This document shows positions 17,505 through 24,364 of a stretch of DNA of 64,000 bases, one piece after another. Numbering within the stretch: the stretch's first letter is position 1; each line of letters opens with the position of its first letter. The notes under the pieces were generated by a model. The model did no database searches. It worked only from the letters and a program-made list of their open reading frames with translations, and was not told the origin of the DNA. The position numbers were made by a program, and so were the translations under genes. The stretch comes from an uncultured Coprococcus sp. (lineage in GTDB: Bacteria; Bacillota; Clostridia; Lachnospirales; Lachnospiraceae): contig CANQTC010000003.1 in assembly GCA_947626675.1 (NCBI GenBank), forward strand, positions 153,356 to 217,355. The letters run 5' to 3'.

Positions 17505-19619
17505 ATGGCAGAGAATAAAGAAAAAATGTTTTATAATAGGGAACTTAGCTGGCTTGAGTTTGATAAAAGATGTCTGGGAGAGGCAAAAGATAAGACAATA
17601 CCTTTATTTGAGAGAATAAAGTTCTTAAGTATTACAGCGTCGAATCTTGATGAATTTTTTATGGTAAGAATTGCGTCGCTTACAGATATGGTTCATGCGG
17701 GATATACGAAAAAAGATATATCGGGTATGACCGCAAATGAGCAGCTTCAGGCGTTGATAGTAAGCACGAAAGAATTTATGAAAAATCAGTATCATACATA
17801 TAACAGATCGCTGCTTCCGCTTCTTGAGGCAAACGGACTAAAAATCGTAAGACATTATGAAGAACTTAGCGAAGAGCAGGCAAAATATGTAGATAAGGTA
17901 TTTGAAAAGGATATTTATCCTGTTCTCACACCGATGGCAGTTGATTCGTCAAGGCCATTTCCGCTTGTAAGAAATAAGTCTCTTAATATTGGTGCGCTTA
18001 TATACGATGAGAAAAAGGATGTAACAGATATTGCGACAGTACAGGTGCCATCTGTACTTCCGAGAATCATAAGGCTTCCATCTGAAGAAGAGGGGGTAAC
18101 AGATATTATTCTTCTGGAGGAAGTTATAGAAAAAAATCTTGATAAATTATTCCTGAATTATGAGATTATATGCGCCCATCCGTATCGTATTATGCGAAAT
18201 GCTGATTTTTCAATAGATGAGGAGGAAACAGCCGATTTATTGAAAGAAATAGAAAAACAACTGAAACAGAGACAATGGGGCGAGGTAATCCGTCTTGAAG
18301 TTGAAGATGGAATGGATAAGAAGCTGCTTAAAGAATTGAAAAAACATCTGGGTGTAGAGGATGAGGTCATCTATAAGATTAATGGTCCGCTTGATTTAAC
18401 CTTCCTTATGAAAGTAAATGGCATGACAGGATTTGAACATCTGAAATATCCGAAGCATGTTCCATGCCCTGTTCCTGAAATGGGAGACTATAGTAATATA
18501 TTTGAACAGATTAAAGCACGCGATATATTACTGTTTCATCCATATTATGAATTTACGCCGGTTATTGAATTTATCAGACAGGCGGCTGCTGATTCCGATG
18601 TGCTTGCCATTAAACAGACGCTTTATCGTGTGAGTGGTAATTCACCGATTATTGCGGCGCTTGCACAGGCGGCAGAAAATGGCAAACAGGTAACTGTTCT
18701 TGTGGAGCTTAAGGCAAGATTTGACGAGGAGAATAACATTGCATGGGCAAAGAAGCTTGAGCAGGCCGGATGTCATGTAATATATGGACTTGTAGGACTG
18801 AAGACGCATTCAAAGATTGCACTTGTCGTAAGAAGAGAAGAAGATGGGATAAGGCGATATGTGCATCTTGGCACAGGTAATTATAACGACCAGACAGCGA
18901 AGCTTTATACAGATATGGGACTTCTTACATGCAGTGATGCGATAGGAGAAGATGCTACAGCGGTATTCAATATGTTGTCAGGATATTCAGAGCCTAAGAA
19001 ATGGAATAAGCTTGCTGTTGCGCCGATATGGCTTAAAAATAAATTTCTTATGCTTATCAACAGAGAAGCGGAAAATGCAAAGCAGGGAAAGAAGGCAAGA
19101 ATTGTTGCAAAGATGAATTCCCTCTGTGACCCAAAGATTATGAATGCGCTTTATGACGCAGGCAAAGCCGGAGTTCAGATTGAACTGATTGTAAGAGGAA
19201 TCTGCTGTATAAAAGCGGGTGTTCCAGGACTGAGTGAGAATATAGCAGTACGGTCAATCGTAGGAAACTTCCTTGAACATTCGAGAATATTTTATTTTTA
19301 TAATGATGGTTTTGAGGATATCTACATGGGAAGTGCAGACTGGATGCCTAGAAATCTGGATAAAAGAGTTGAGATAACCTTTCCGGTAGAAGCGCCGGAG
19401 TTAAAGGAGCAGGTGAAGGAAATATTAAAGGTGCAGTTATCCGATACACTGAAGGCTCATATTATGCAGCCTGACGGAAGTTATATCAAGCAGGATTTAA
19501 GAGGAAAGGAAAGACTGGACTCCCAGATGTATTTTGCAGAAAAAGCAAAAAGGTCGGTGAAACAGCCGGATACAGCGACAGACAGCAGGGTGTTTATTCC
19601 GGTAGAGGGAAAAGAATAA
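17505..19619 (+). CDS. ppk1: Polyphosphate kinase 1
   Basis: A full-length 704-residue PPK1 that polymerises the gamma-phosphate of ATP into polyphosphate. The N-terminal domain starts YNRELSWLEFDKR, typical of the family. The two phospholipase-D-like catalytic histidines are His435 (LKTHSKIAL) and His592 (FLEHSRIF), the same numbers as in E. coli PPK1; His435 is the residue that becomes phosphorylated. It is the last gene before the infC promoter and is translated right after ppx. Confidence 0.96.
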   Translation: MAENKEKMFYNRELSWLEFDKRCLGEAKDKTIPLFERIKFLSITASNLDEFFMVRIASLTDMVHAGYTKKDISGMTANEQLQALIVSTKEFMKNQYHTYNRSLLPLLEANGLKIVRHYEELSEEQAKYVDKVFEKDIYPVLTPMAVDSSRPFPLVRNKSLNIGALIYDEKKDVTDIATVQVPSVLPRIIRLPSEEEGVTDIILLEEVIEKNLDKLFLNYEIICAHPYRIMRNADFSIDEEETADLLKEIEKQLKQRQWGEVIRLEVEDGMDKKLLKELKKHLGVEDEVIYKINGPLDLTFLMKVNGMTGFEHLKYPKHVPCPVPEMGDYSNIFEQIKARDILLFHPYYEFTPVIEFIRQAAADSDVLAIKQTLYRVSGNSPIIAALAQAAENGKQVTVLVELKARFDEENNIAWAKKLEQAGCHVIYGLVGLKTHSKIALVVRREEDGIRRYVHLGTGNYNDQTAKLYTDMGLLTCSDAIGEDATAVFNMLSGYSEPKKWNKLAVAPIWLKNKFLMLINREAENAKQGKKARIVAKMNSLCDPKIMNALYDAGKAGVQIELIVRGICCIKAGVPGLSENIAVRSIVGNFLEHSRIFYFYNDGFEDIYMGSADWMPRNLDKRVEITFPVEAPELKEQVKEILKVQLSDTLKAHIMQPDGSYIKQDLRGKERLDSQMYFAEKAKRSVKQPDTATDSRVFIPVEGKE

Positions 19620-19626
19620 AAAAATG

Positions 19627-19655
19627 TTGACAATTACGAAATGACATGGTATCAT
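19627..19655 (+). promoter_or_regulatory. Promoter of the infC-rpmI-rplT operon
   Basis: TTGACA, a 17-bp spacer, TATCAT; the start of transcription would be near 19662. It begins only 7 nt after the ppk1 stop codon. Confidence 0.85.
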
Positions 19656-19661
19656 ATAAAA

Positions 19662-19810
19662 GCTGTTTGGAGATAGCAGATAATAAAGCAGAGTATCCAC
19701 TCTCACCTTAGCACAGATAAAGTGACTCGGGTTTATAGCTAAGCAATATGGATGAAATAATCAGAAGGCTTATATATAAAAGTGGATGGCTTATGCTGTC
19801 CGCTTTTTTC
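19662..19810 (+). ncRNA. L20-type autoregulatory leader with intrinsic terminator
   Basis: The leader upstream of infC folds by eye into nested stems: ATCCA with TGGAT outside, CTTAGC with GCTAAG inside, and ATAAA with TTTAT at the tip around GTGACTCGGG. It ends in a terminator AAAAGTGGA / TCCGCTTTT followed by TTTTTT (19778-19809). In Firmicutes, ribosomal protein L20 binds such a leader, which mimics its 23S rRNA site, and promotes termination. Position before infC-rpmI-rplT and layout fit this class; the exact Rfam match was not tested. Confidence 0.75.
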
Positions 19811-19853
19811 ATGTGTAAAAGATGTTATATTTATTTAATGGAGGTAGAGAGTC

Positions 19854-20360
19854 ATTAGCGAATTAATGATTAACGAACAAATCAGGGACAAAGAGGTACG
19901 TTTAATAGGCGAGGACGGTCAGGTGATAGGCGTTATGTCCTCAAAGGAAGCTTTAAAGCTTGCAAAAGAAGCCGAGCTTGATTTAGTCAAGATTGCTCCA
20001 CAGGCAAAACCACCTGTATGCAAGATTATTGATTATGGTAAGTACCGTTATGAGATGGCGCGTAAAGAAAAAGAAGCCAAGAAAAAACAGAAAACAATGG
20101 AGATTAAAGAAGTCAGACTTTCTCCAAATATTGACACTAATGACCTTAATACAAAGGTAAACCAGGCAAGAAAATTCCTGAGTCATGGAGACAAGGTTAA
20201 AGTTACGCTTCGCTTCAGGGGAAGAGAACTGGCTCATGTTGAACAGACAAAGGGAATTCTTGATGAATTTACTGAAAAACTTTCAGATATAGCAGTAGTT
20301 GATAAGCCTGCAAAATTTGAAGGAAGAAGCATGATAATGTTTTTAACACAAAAGCGTTAA
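19854..20360 (+). CDS. infC: Translation initiation factor IF-3 (AUU start codon)
   Basis: IF-3 binds the 30S subunit, keeps subunits apart and checks the start codon. The protein reads LMINEQIRDKEVRLIGEDG, contains IAPQAKPPVCKIIDYGKYRYE, and is full length. I start at ATT 19854 (ATT AGC GAA TTA ATG) because GGAGG lies 9 nt upstream of it, while the track ATG at 19866 is 21 nt away, too far. A rare AUU start is a known feature of infC in many bacteria and lets IF-3 reduce its own translation. The product is then 168 residues. Confidence 0.93.
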   Translation: MSELMINEQIRDKEVRLIGEDGQVIGVMSSKEALKLAKEAELDLVKIAPQAKPPVCKIIDYGKYRYEMARKEKEAKKKQKTMEIKEVRLSPNIDTNDLNTKVNQARKFLSHGDKVKVTLRFRGRELAHVEQTKGILDEFTEKLSDIAVVDKPAKFEGRSMIMFLTQKR

Positions 20361-20398
20361 GTTAGGATATAAGCATATATTTAAGGAGGAAATAAAAA

Positions 20399-20596
20399 AT
20401 GGCTAAATTAAAGACAAAAAGAGCAGCAGCTAAGCGTTTTAAAAAGACTGCGAATGGCGGTTTAAAGAGAGCAAAAGCTTATAAGAGTCATATTTTAACA
20501 AAAAAGACAACTAAGAGAAAGAGAAATCTTAGAAAAGCTACGATGACAGATGCAACAAACGAGAAGGTAATGAAGAAGATATTACCTTATATCTAA
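20399..20596 (+). CDS. rpmI: 50S ribosomal protein L35
   Basis: A very basic 65-residue protein, [17 protein letters not shown], which is a textbook L35 start. It is preceded by AAGGAGGAAATAAAAA and lies between infC and rplT as in nearly all bacteria. Confidence 0.98.
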   Translation: MAKLKTKRAAAKRFKKTANGGLKRAKAYKSHILTKKTTKRKRNLRKATMTDATNEKVMKKILPYI

Positions 20597-20619
20597 TATA
20601 TGTAGGAGGATAAAGACGA

Positions 20620-20976
20620 ATGGCAAGAGTTAAAGGCGGAATGAACGCAAAGCAGAAGCATAATAAAGTATTAAAACTTGCAAAGGGTTACAGAGGAGCC
20701 AGAAGCAAGCAGTATAGAGTGGCAAAGCAGTCAGTTATGAGAGCGCTTACAAGCTCATATGCTGGCAGAAAGCAGAGAAAGAGACAGTTCAGACAGTTAT
20801 GGATTGCCCGTATCAACGCAGCAGCAAGAATGAATGATATTTCATACAGCAAATTAATGCATGGTCTTAAACTTGCAGGTGTTGATATCAACAGAAAGAT
20901 GCTTTCAGAGATGGCTATCAGCGATGCAGAAGGCTTCAAGAAGCTGGTAGATGTTGCAAAGGCAAAGCTTGCATAA
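20620..20976 (+). CDS. rplT: 50S ribosomal protein L20
   Basis: A basic 118-residue protein starting [24 protein letters not shown] (quoted in part: [15 protein letters not shown]), typical of L20, which is needed early in 50S assembly. In Firmicutes it also represses this operon by binding the leader. It is preceded by TAGGAGGATAAAGACGA and followed by a terminator. Confidence 0.98.
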   Translation: MARVKGGMNAKQKHNKVLKLAKGYRGARSKQYRVAKQSVMRALTSSYAGRKQRKRQFRQLWIARINAAARMNDISYSKLMHGLKLAGVDINRKMLSEMAISDAEGFKKLVDVAKAKLA

Positions 20977-20990
20977 ATAAATATACAGTG

Positions 20991-21025
20991 AAAAAAATTG
21001 TCGTACGATGTGCGGCAATTTTTTT
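20991..21025 (+). terminator. Terminator of the infC-rpmI-rplT operon
   Basis: AAAAATTGTCG pairs with CGGCAATTTTT (one G-U pair) and runs into TTTTTTT. Confidence 0.9.
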
Positions 21026-21060
21026 GTTTCCCCATTTCCAACCCCCCACAGATATGGTAT

Positions 21061-21355
21061 AATGTGAACACTTAACGAGTGCGAGCCTCGGCGAAGCGCG
21101 AGTTTAGTGAGAACTTATACCTGTGACCTTAGCGAGTACGAAGTATGAGCTTAGTTCACATGGTGAAATGTGAACACTTAACGAGTGCGAGCCTCGGCGA
21201 AGCGCGAGTTTAGTGAGAACTTATACCTGTGACCTTAGCGAGTACGAAGTATGAGCTTAGTTCACATGGTGAAATGTGAACACTTAACGAGTGCAAGCCT
21301 CGGCGAAGCGCGAGTTTAGTGAGAACTTATACCTGTGACCTTAGCGAATACGAAG
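21061..21355 (+). repeat. 106-bp tandem repeat, about 2.8 copies
   Basis: Copies start at 21061, 21167 and 21273, an exact period of 106 bp; the third breaks off near 21355. The first two are almost identical and the third has a few changes (GTGCGAG to GTGCAAG). Each unit starts with TGTGAAC and ends with GTTCACA, which can pair, and it contains two imperfect inner hairpins (around GCCTCGGC, and CTTAGCGAG...GAGCTTAG). A TATAAT sits just before the first copy. It fills the gap between rplT and the epimerase gene; a shorter relative of the second half occurs upstream of tyrS. It has no coding capacity. Confidence 0.95.
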
Positions 21356-21391
21356 GAGCAGCATTTATTATAATAGAGGAGAAAGAGGATT

Positions 21392-22270
21392 ATGCAGAAA
21401 ATAAAATTAGAAAATCAGAAAATAGAGGTCGTTATCAATCGTTTTGGTGCAGAACTTTCCAGTATCTTCAATAAAGATACAAAAACAGAGTATGTATGGA
21501 ATGCTGATGAGAAATACTGGAAGCGCCATGCTCCTGTTTTATTCCCGATAGTGGGAAGTCTGAAAAATAAAGAATACATATATGATGGCAGCAAATATCC
21601 TATGGGACAGCATGGATTTGCAAGAGATATGGAATTTGAAGTTATATCTGCGGATGAGAGCGAAGCCTGGTTTGGTCTGAAATATAATGAAGAAACATTA
21701 AAAAAATATCCTTTTCAATTTTATCTCCAGATTGGATACAAGCTGGTAAATAATGAACTGAAAGTTACATGGAAAGTTGTGAATGAAGACGATAAAAAGA
21801 TGTATTTTTCGATTGGCGGTCATCCTGCCTTTTTGTGTCCGATTGCTTCTTGCGGAAAACAGAGCGATTATAGTATAAAGTTTGATACAAAAAATAATCT
21901 GAAATATTCGCTTCTTAGTGCTGACGGACTTGTTGAAAAGGAAAATCTTGTACTTGAAAATCATGACGGATATGTAAAGGTTACAGACAATATGTTTGAT
22001 AATGATGCACTTATTATTGAGGGAAATCAGGCCCATCAGGTAAGTCTTGTAAAGCCGGATGGAAAAGAATATCTTACGGTAACATTTGATGCACCTTTAT
22101 TTGGTTTATGGTCTCCTGCAAAGAAGAACGCACCATTTATATGTATTGAACCGTGGTATGGAAGATGTGATAAAGAGACGTTTGCAGGTACTCTTGAAGA
22201 AAGAGAATATGGCAATGTGCTTATGCCGAATGAAGTATTTGAAAAAAGTTATACAATAAAGGCCGAATAG
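21392..22270 (+). CDS. Aldose 1-epimerase family protein (LacX-like)
   Basis: A 292-residue beta-sandwich protein of the galactose mutarotase superfamily, LacX/YihR-like branch. Supporting stretches are VINRFGAELSSIFNK, GQHGFARDMEF with a catalytic-type histidine, and FSIGGHPAFLCP with the second histidine. FICIEPWYGRCD near the C-terminus carries the expected glutamate. It probably interconverts sugar anomers in the cytoplasm. The true substrate is unknown. An AGAGGAGAAAGAGG ribosome site precedes it, immediately downstream of the 106-bp repeat. Confidence 0.88.
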   Translation: MQKIKLENQKIEVVINRFGAELSSIFNKDTKTEYVWNADEKYWKRHAPVLFPIVGSLKNKEYIYDGSKYPMGQHGFARDMEFEVISADESEAWFGLKYNEETLKKYPFQFYLQIGYKLVNNELKVTWKVVNEDDKKMYFSIGGHPAFLCPIASCGKQSDYSIKFDTKNNLKYSLLSADGLVEKENLVLENHDGYVKVTDNMFDNDALIIEGNQAHQVSLVKPDGKEYLTVTFDAPLFGLWSPAKKNAPFICIEPWYGRCDKETFAGTLEEREYGNVLMPNEVFEKSYTIKAE

Positions 22271-22285
22271 GCGAGGGGGGATAGC

Positions 22286-22591
22286 ATGTTTGTAGAAAAA
22301 ATTACAAAAGACCAGATGAAGATGTTTTTGGAAACATTTGCGTGCTGCAGTGAACAGAAAAACCTCGTTATGCATCTGAATTATGCAGGAAAAGAACCTT
22401 ATCTTGACGTTACAAGAATAAGCAATGGTATGTTCTATACGGATTCATATTATGATTTCGACAGTACATACTGCAGCAATTTATGGAATAAATTTTTGTA
22501 TACACAGTTTACGCATGAATATTACAGTGCGTATAAAGCTTTCCTGATGAAAGGCGTGGAGCAGAAACTGACCAATATGGTAAAGATATAA
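22286..22591 (+). CDS. Hypothetical protein, 101 aa
   Basis: A small soluble protein with several aromatic residues (YYDFDSTYCSNLW, HEYYSAYKAFL), starting 15 nt after the epimerase gene with a GGGGGGAT ribosome site, so probably cotranscribed. It has no signal peptide, membrane helix or family I recognise. Length, codon use and position favour a real gene. Confidence 0.65.
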   Translation: MFVEKITKDQMKMFLETFACCSEQKNLVMHLNYAGKEPYLDVTRISNGMFYTDSYYDFDSTYCSNLWNKFLYTQFTHEYYSAYKAFLMKGVEQKLTNMVKI

Positions 22592-22611
22592 CTTGATTTT
22601 AATAGTAGTTG

Positions 22612-22667
22612 GCCGGCAGGTATGAATCTATATTAGTAAAAAATAACCAGTATTCATACCTGACGGC
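22612..22667 (+). other. Long hairpin of unknown role between the 101-aa gene and tRNA-Leu
   Basis: CAGGTATGAAT pairs with ATTCATACCTG (11 bp), then after one mismatch GCCG pairs with CGGC. The loop is about 24 nt. No T run follows, so it is not a canonical terminator; it may protect the 3' end of the upstream message. Confidence 0.6.
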
Positions 22668-22706
22668 GGGATAAAAGCGGGGATTAAAAAAAGTTGTAAA
22701 AAAGTG

Positions 22707-22735
22707 TTGACAAATGATTTGTTTGGTAGTAAGAT
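22707..22735 (+). promoter_or_regulatory. Promoter of tRNA-Leu
   Basis: TTGACA, 17 bp, TAAGAT, with the predicted start near 22742, about 34 nt before the tRNA. Confidence 0.85.
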
Positions 22736-22775
22736 ATATCTTGCGTTGGCGAGATGCTAACAAACAGAATAGCAT

Positions 22776-22859
22776 GCGGGAGTGCTGGAATTGGCAGACA
22801 GGCTAGACTAAGGATCTAGTGCTGGAAACGGCGTGTGGGTTCAAGTCCCATCTCCCGCA
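22776..22859 (+). tRNA. tRNA-Leu, anticodon AAG
   Basis: A type II (long variable arm) tRNA. The acceptor stem is GCGGGAG / CTCCCGC, the anticodon stem is CTAGA / TCTAG with loop CTAAGGA (anticodon AAG), the variable arm has GCTG-GAAA-CGGC, and the T arm contains GGTTCAAGTCC. The discriminator is A and no CCA is encoded. A34 must be deaminated to inosine to read CUC as well as CUU. The gene stands alone with its own promoter and terminator. Confidence 0.93.
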
Positions 22860-22875
22860 TTGAAATTAAAACGTG

Positions 22876-22912
22876 GGAAACCTTGATTTTACATAGGTTT
22901 CCTATTTTTTTT
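22876..22912 (+). terminator. Terminator of tRNA-Leu
   Basis: GGAAACCT / AGGTTTCC (8 bp) followed by TATTTTTTTT. Confidence 0.9.
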
Positions 22913-22932
22913 CTGTCAGAATAAAGGAATGT

Positions 22933-23087
22933 TATAATCAAATTACCAATATTATTGTTCATGATAGCGGGGGATTGTTTCGGGATAATGTAATGCTTTG
23001 CAGGTGGATGATATGTGTTTTTGTAAAAAACAGCGAATACAAGGTGCATGGTCTTTTTATCAGATGATAAGACCTTGTACCTTTTTT
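22933..23087 (+). ncRNA. Possible small RNA: -10 box plus strong terminator, no ORF
   Basis: TATAAT at 22933-22938 (no convincing -35 box) is followed about 100 nt later by a strong terminator: AAGGTGCATGGTCTT pairs with AAGACCTTGTACCTT and runs into TTTTTT (23041-23087). No coding gene lies between, so the terminator may belong to a small transcript of about 140 nt. I do not recognise an RNA family (not 6S, SRP or tmRNA). The 83-aa track ORF here runs through the hairpin and looks spurious. From 23088 to 23329 I see only AT-rich sequence with short palindromes (AGTATACT twice at 23199-23223, GATGCAT twice at 23237-23254). Confidence 0.4.
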
Positions 23088-23329
23088 GCTTTAAGGATTA
23101 AGAAACATCTCTTAAAATTCCTTAATGTGGGCGATAAGGCTAGACATAAAACGGAATTAAGTTTAAAATTGCATAGAGTAGAAGGAGAGGCTAACTGTAG
23201 TATACTTGTTGTTTGGAGTATACAGTATTTTGTTATGATGCATTTTTGATGCATACGGTATATACAATGCAGATATCAGATGCTATAGTTTGTAATTACT
23301 TAAAATACAGCTATTTTAAGGAGGATGTA

Positions 23330-24364
23330 ATGGATAGATATAAAAAAGTAAGAACGGCTGCCATAGCTGCGATTTCAGGAACGTTGGCACTGTCTTTGTG
23401 CGGATGTGGAAAAATCAGCGCAAAAGATACTGCGCCAAAGATAAATTTGGAGACATACAGTAAAGTGGAGTATGATACAGTCGCTGTGCAGCAGGGAGAT
23501 ATTGCTTCGGTTTTGGAGATGACATTAAAGCCGGAGGATTATGAAAGTAAAAATTATTCTATTACACAGTCAGATTATAAAGTGGATAAAGTCAATGTAA
23601 AAGAAGGCGACCGGGTAAGCAAGGGCGATGTTATGATTGCATTTCAGGCAAAAGAAGTGCAGGATACAATAGACCAGTACATTGAGCAAAAAGCACAGGA
23701 TGAGATGCTGATAGACCATTATACAAAGCTTATGGCGATAGACAGTGAAAATGATTATACAGATGATATCGCAGGACTTCGGGAGGATATAGAGTTATCC
23801 AATCTTTATATAGAAGAACAGAATGAGAGAATGAAGGATTATCAGGTGATTGCAGAGCGTGATGGAACTGTAACATATGTAGATGAGAATTTGCAGTATG
23901 AAGATACAACGGTGCTTGCAGGGGCAACGCTGATAACACTTGTTTCCGGCTCATCGGATTATACAGCGACAACCGACGATGCGTATGCGTTTCAGGTCGG
24001 TGAGATATATGATGCGGAATTTCAGATTGCAACATATGAAATGAAGCTTACAAAATGTGATAAGTATACAGACAGCGCGACAGATAAGGAAATGCAGAAA
24101 CTTGTATTTGAACCGACAATGGATATGTCCGGTGTGAAAGAATCGGATGTGCTGAATATGACAATTAATAAACCTGTAATAAAAAATGTAATATATGTAG
24201 ACAAGGATGCTGTCTTTGAAGGAAATGACGGAAATTATTATGCCTATGTAGTGAATGAAGAAGGCTATCGAAATGCTGTTAAAGTAACGATAGGTGATAC
24301 GGTAGATAACTATATTATTATAAAAGAAGGATTAAAAGCAGGAGAGCAGGTGACTTTAAATTGA
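23330..24364 (+). CDS. Membrane-fusion (HlyD/MacA-like) adaptor lipoprotein
   Basis: I start at ATG 23330 (MDRYKKVRTAAIAA), 5 nt after AAGGAGG; the track start is far upstream. The product is 344 residues. It has a lipoprotein signal (lipobox LCGC, Cys about residue 26), a biotinyl-lipoyl-like segment (VNVKEGDRVSKGDVMI), a coiled-coil-like hairpin rich in Glu/Gln/Leu (about residues 110-165), and a C-terminal beta domain (KEGLKAGEQVTLN). It is the first gene of a MacAB-like export operon and would bridge the permease to the cell surface. Confidence 0.85.
   Translation: MDRYKKVRTAAIAAISGTLALSLCGCGKISAKDTAPKINLETYSKVEYDTVAVQQGDIASVLEMTLKPEDYESKNYSITQSDYKVDKVNVKEGDRVSKGDVMIAFQAKEVQDTIDQYIEQKAQDEMLIDHYTKLMAIDSENDYTDDIAGLREDIELSNLYIEEQNERMKDYQVIAERDGTVTYVDENLQYEDTTVLAGATLITLVSGSSDYTATTDDAYAFQVGEIYDAEFQIATYEMKLTKCDKYTDSATDKEMQKLVFEPTMDMSGVKESDVLNMTINKPVIKNVIYVDKDAVFEGNDGNYYAYVVNEEGYRNAVKVTIGDTVDNYIIIKEGLKAGEQVTLN

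Noticed and set aside
21061-21355. CRISPR array
   Set aside because: The 106-bp units are directly adjacent with no variable spacers, and no cas genes are in the window.
22998-23249. 83-aa ORF after tRNA-Leu
   Set aside because: It reads through a strong intrinsic terminator (23041-23087) and has a composition unlike neighbouring proteins; no family resemblance and no good ribosome-binding site.
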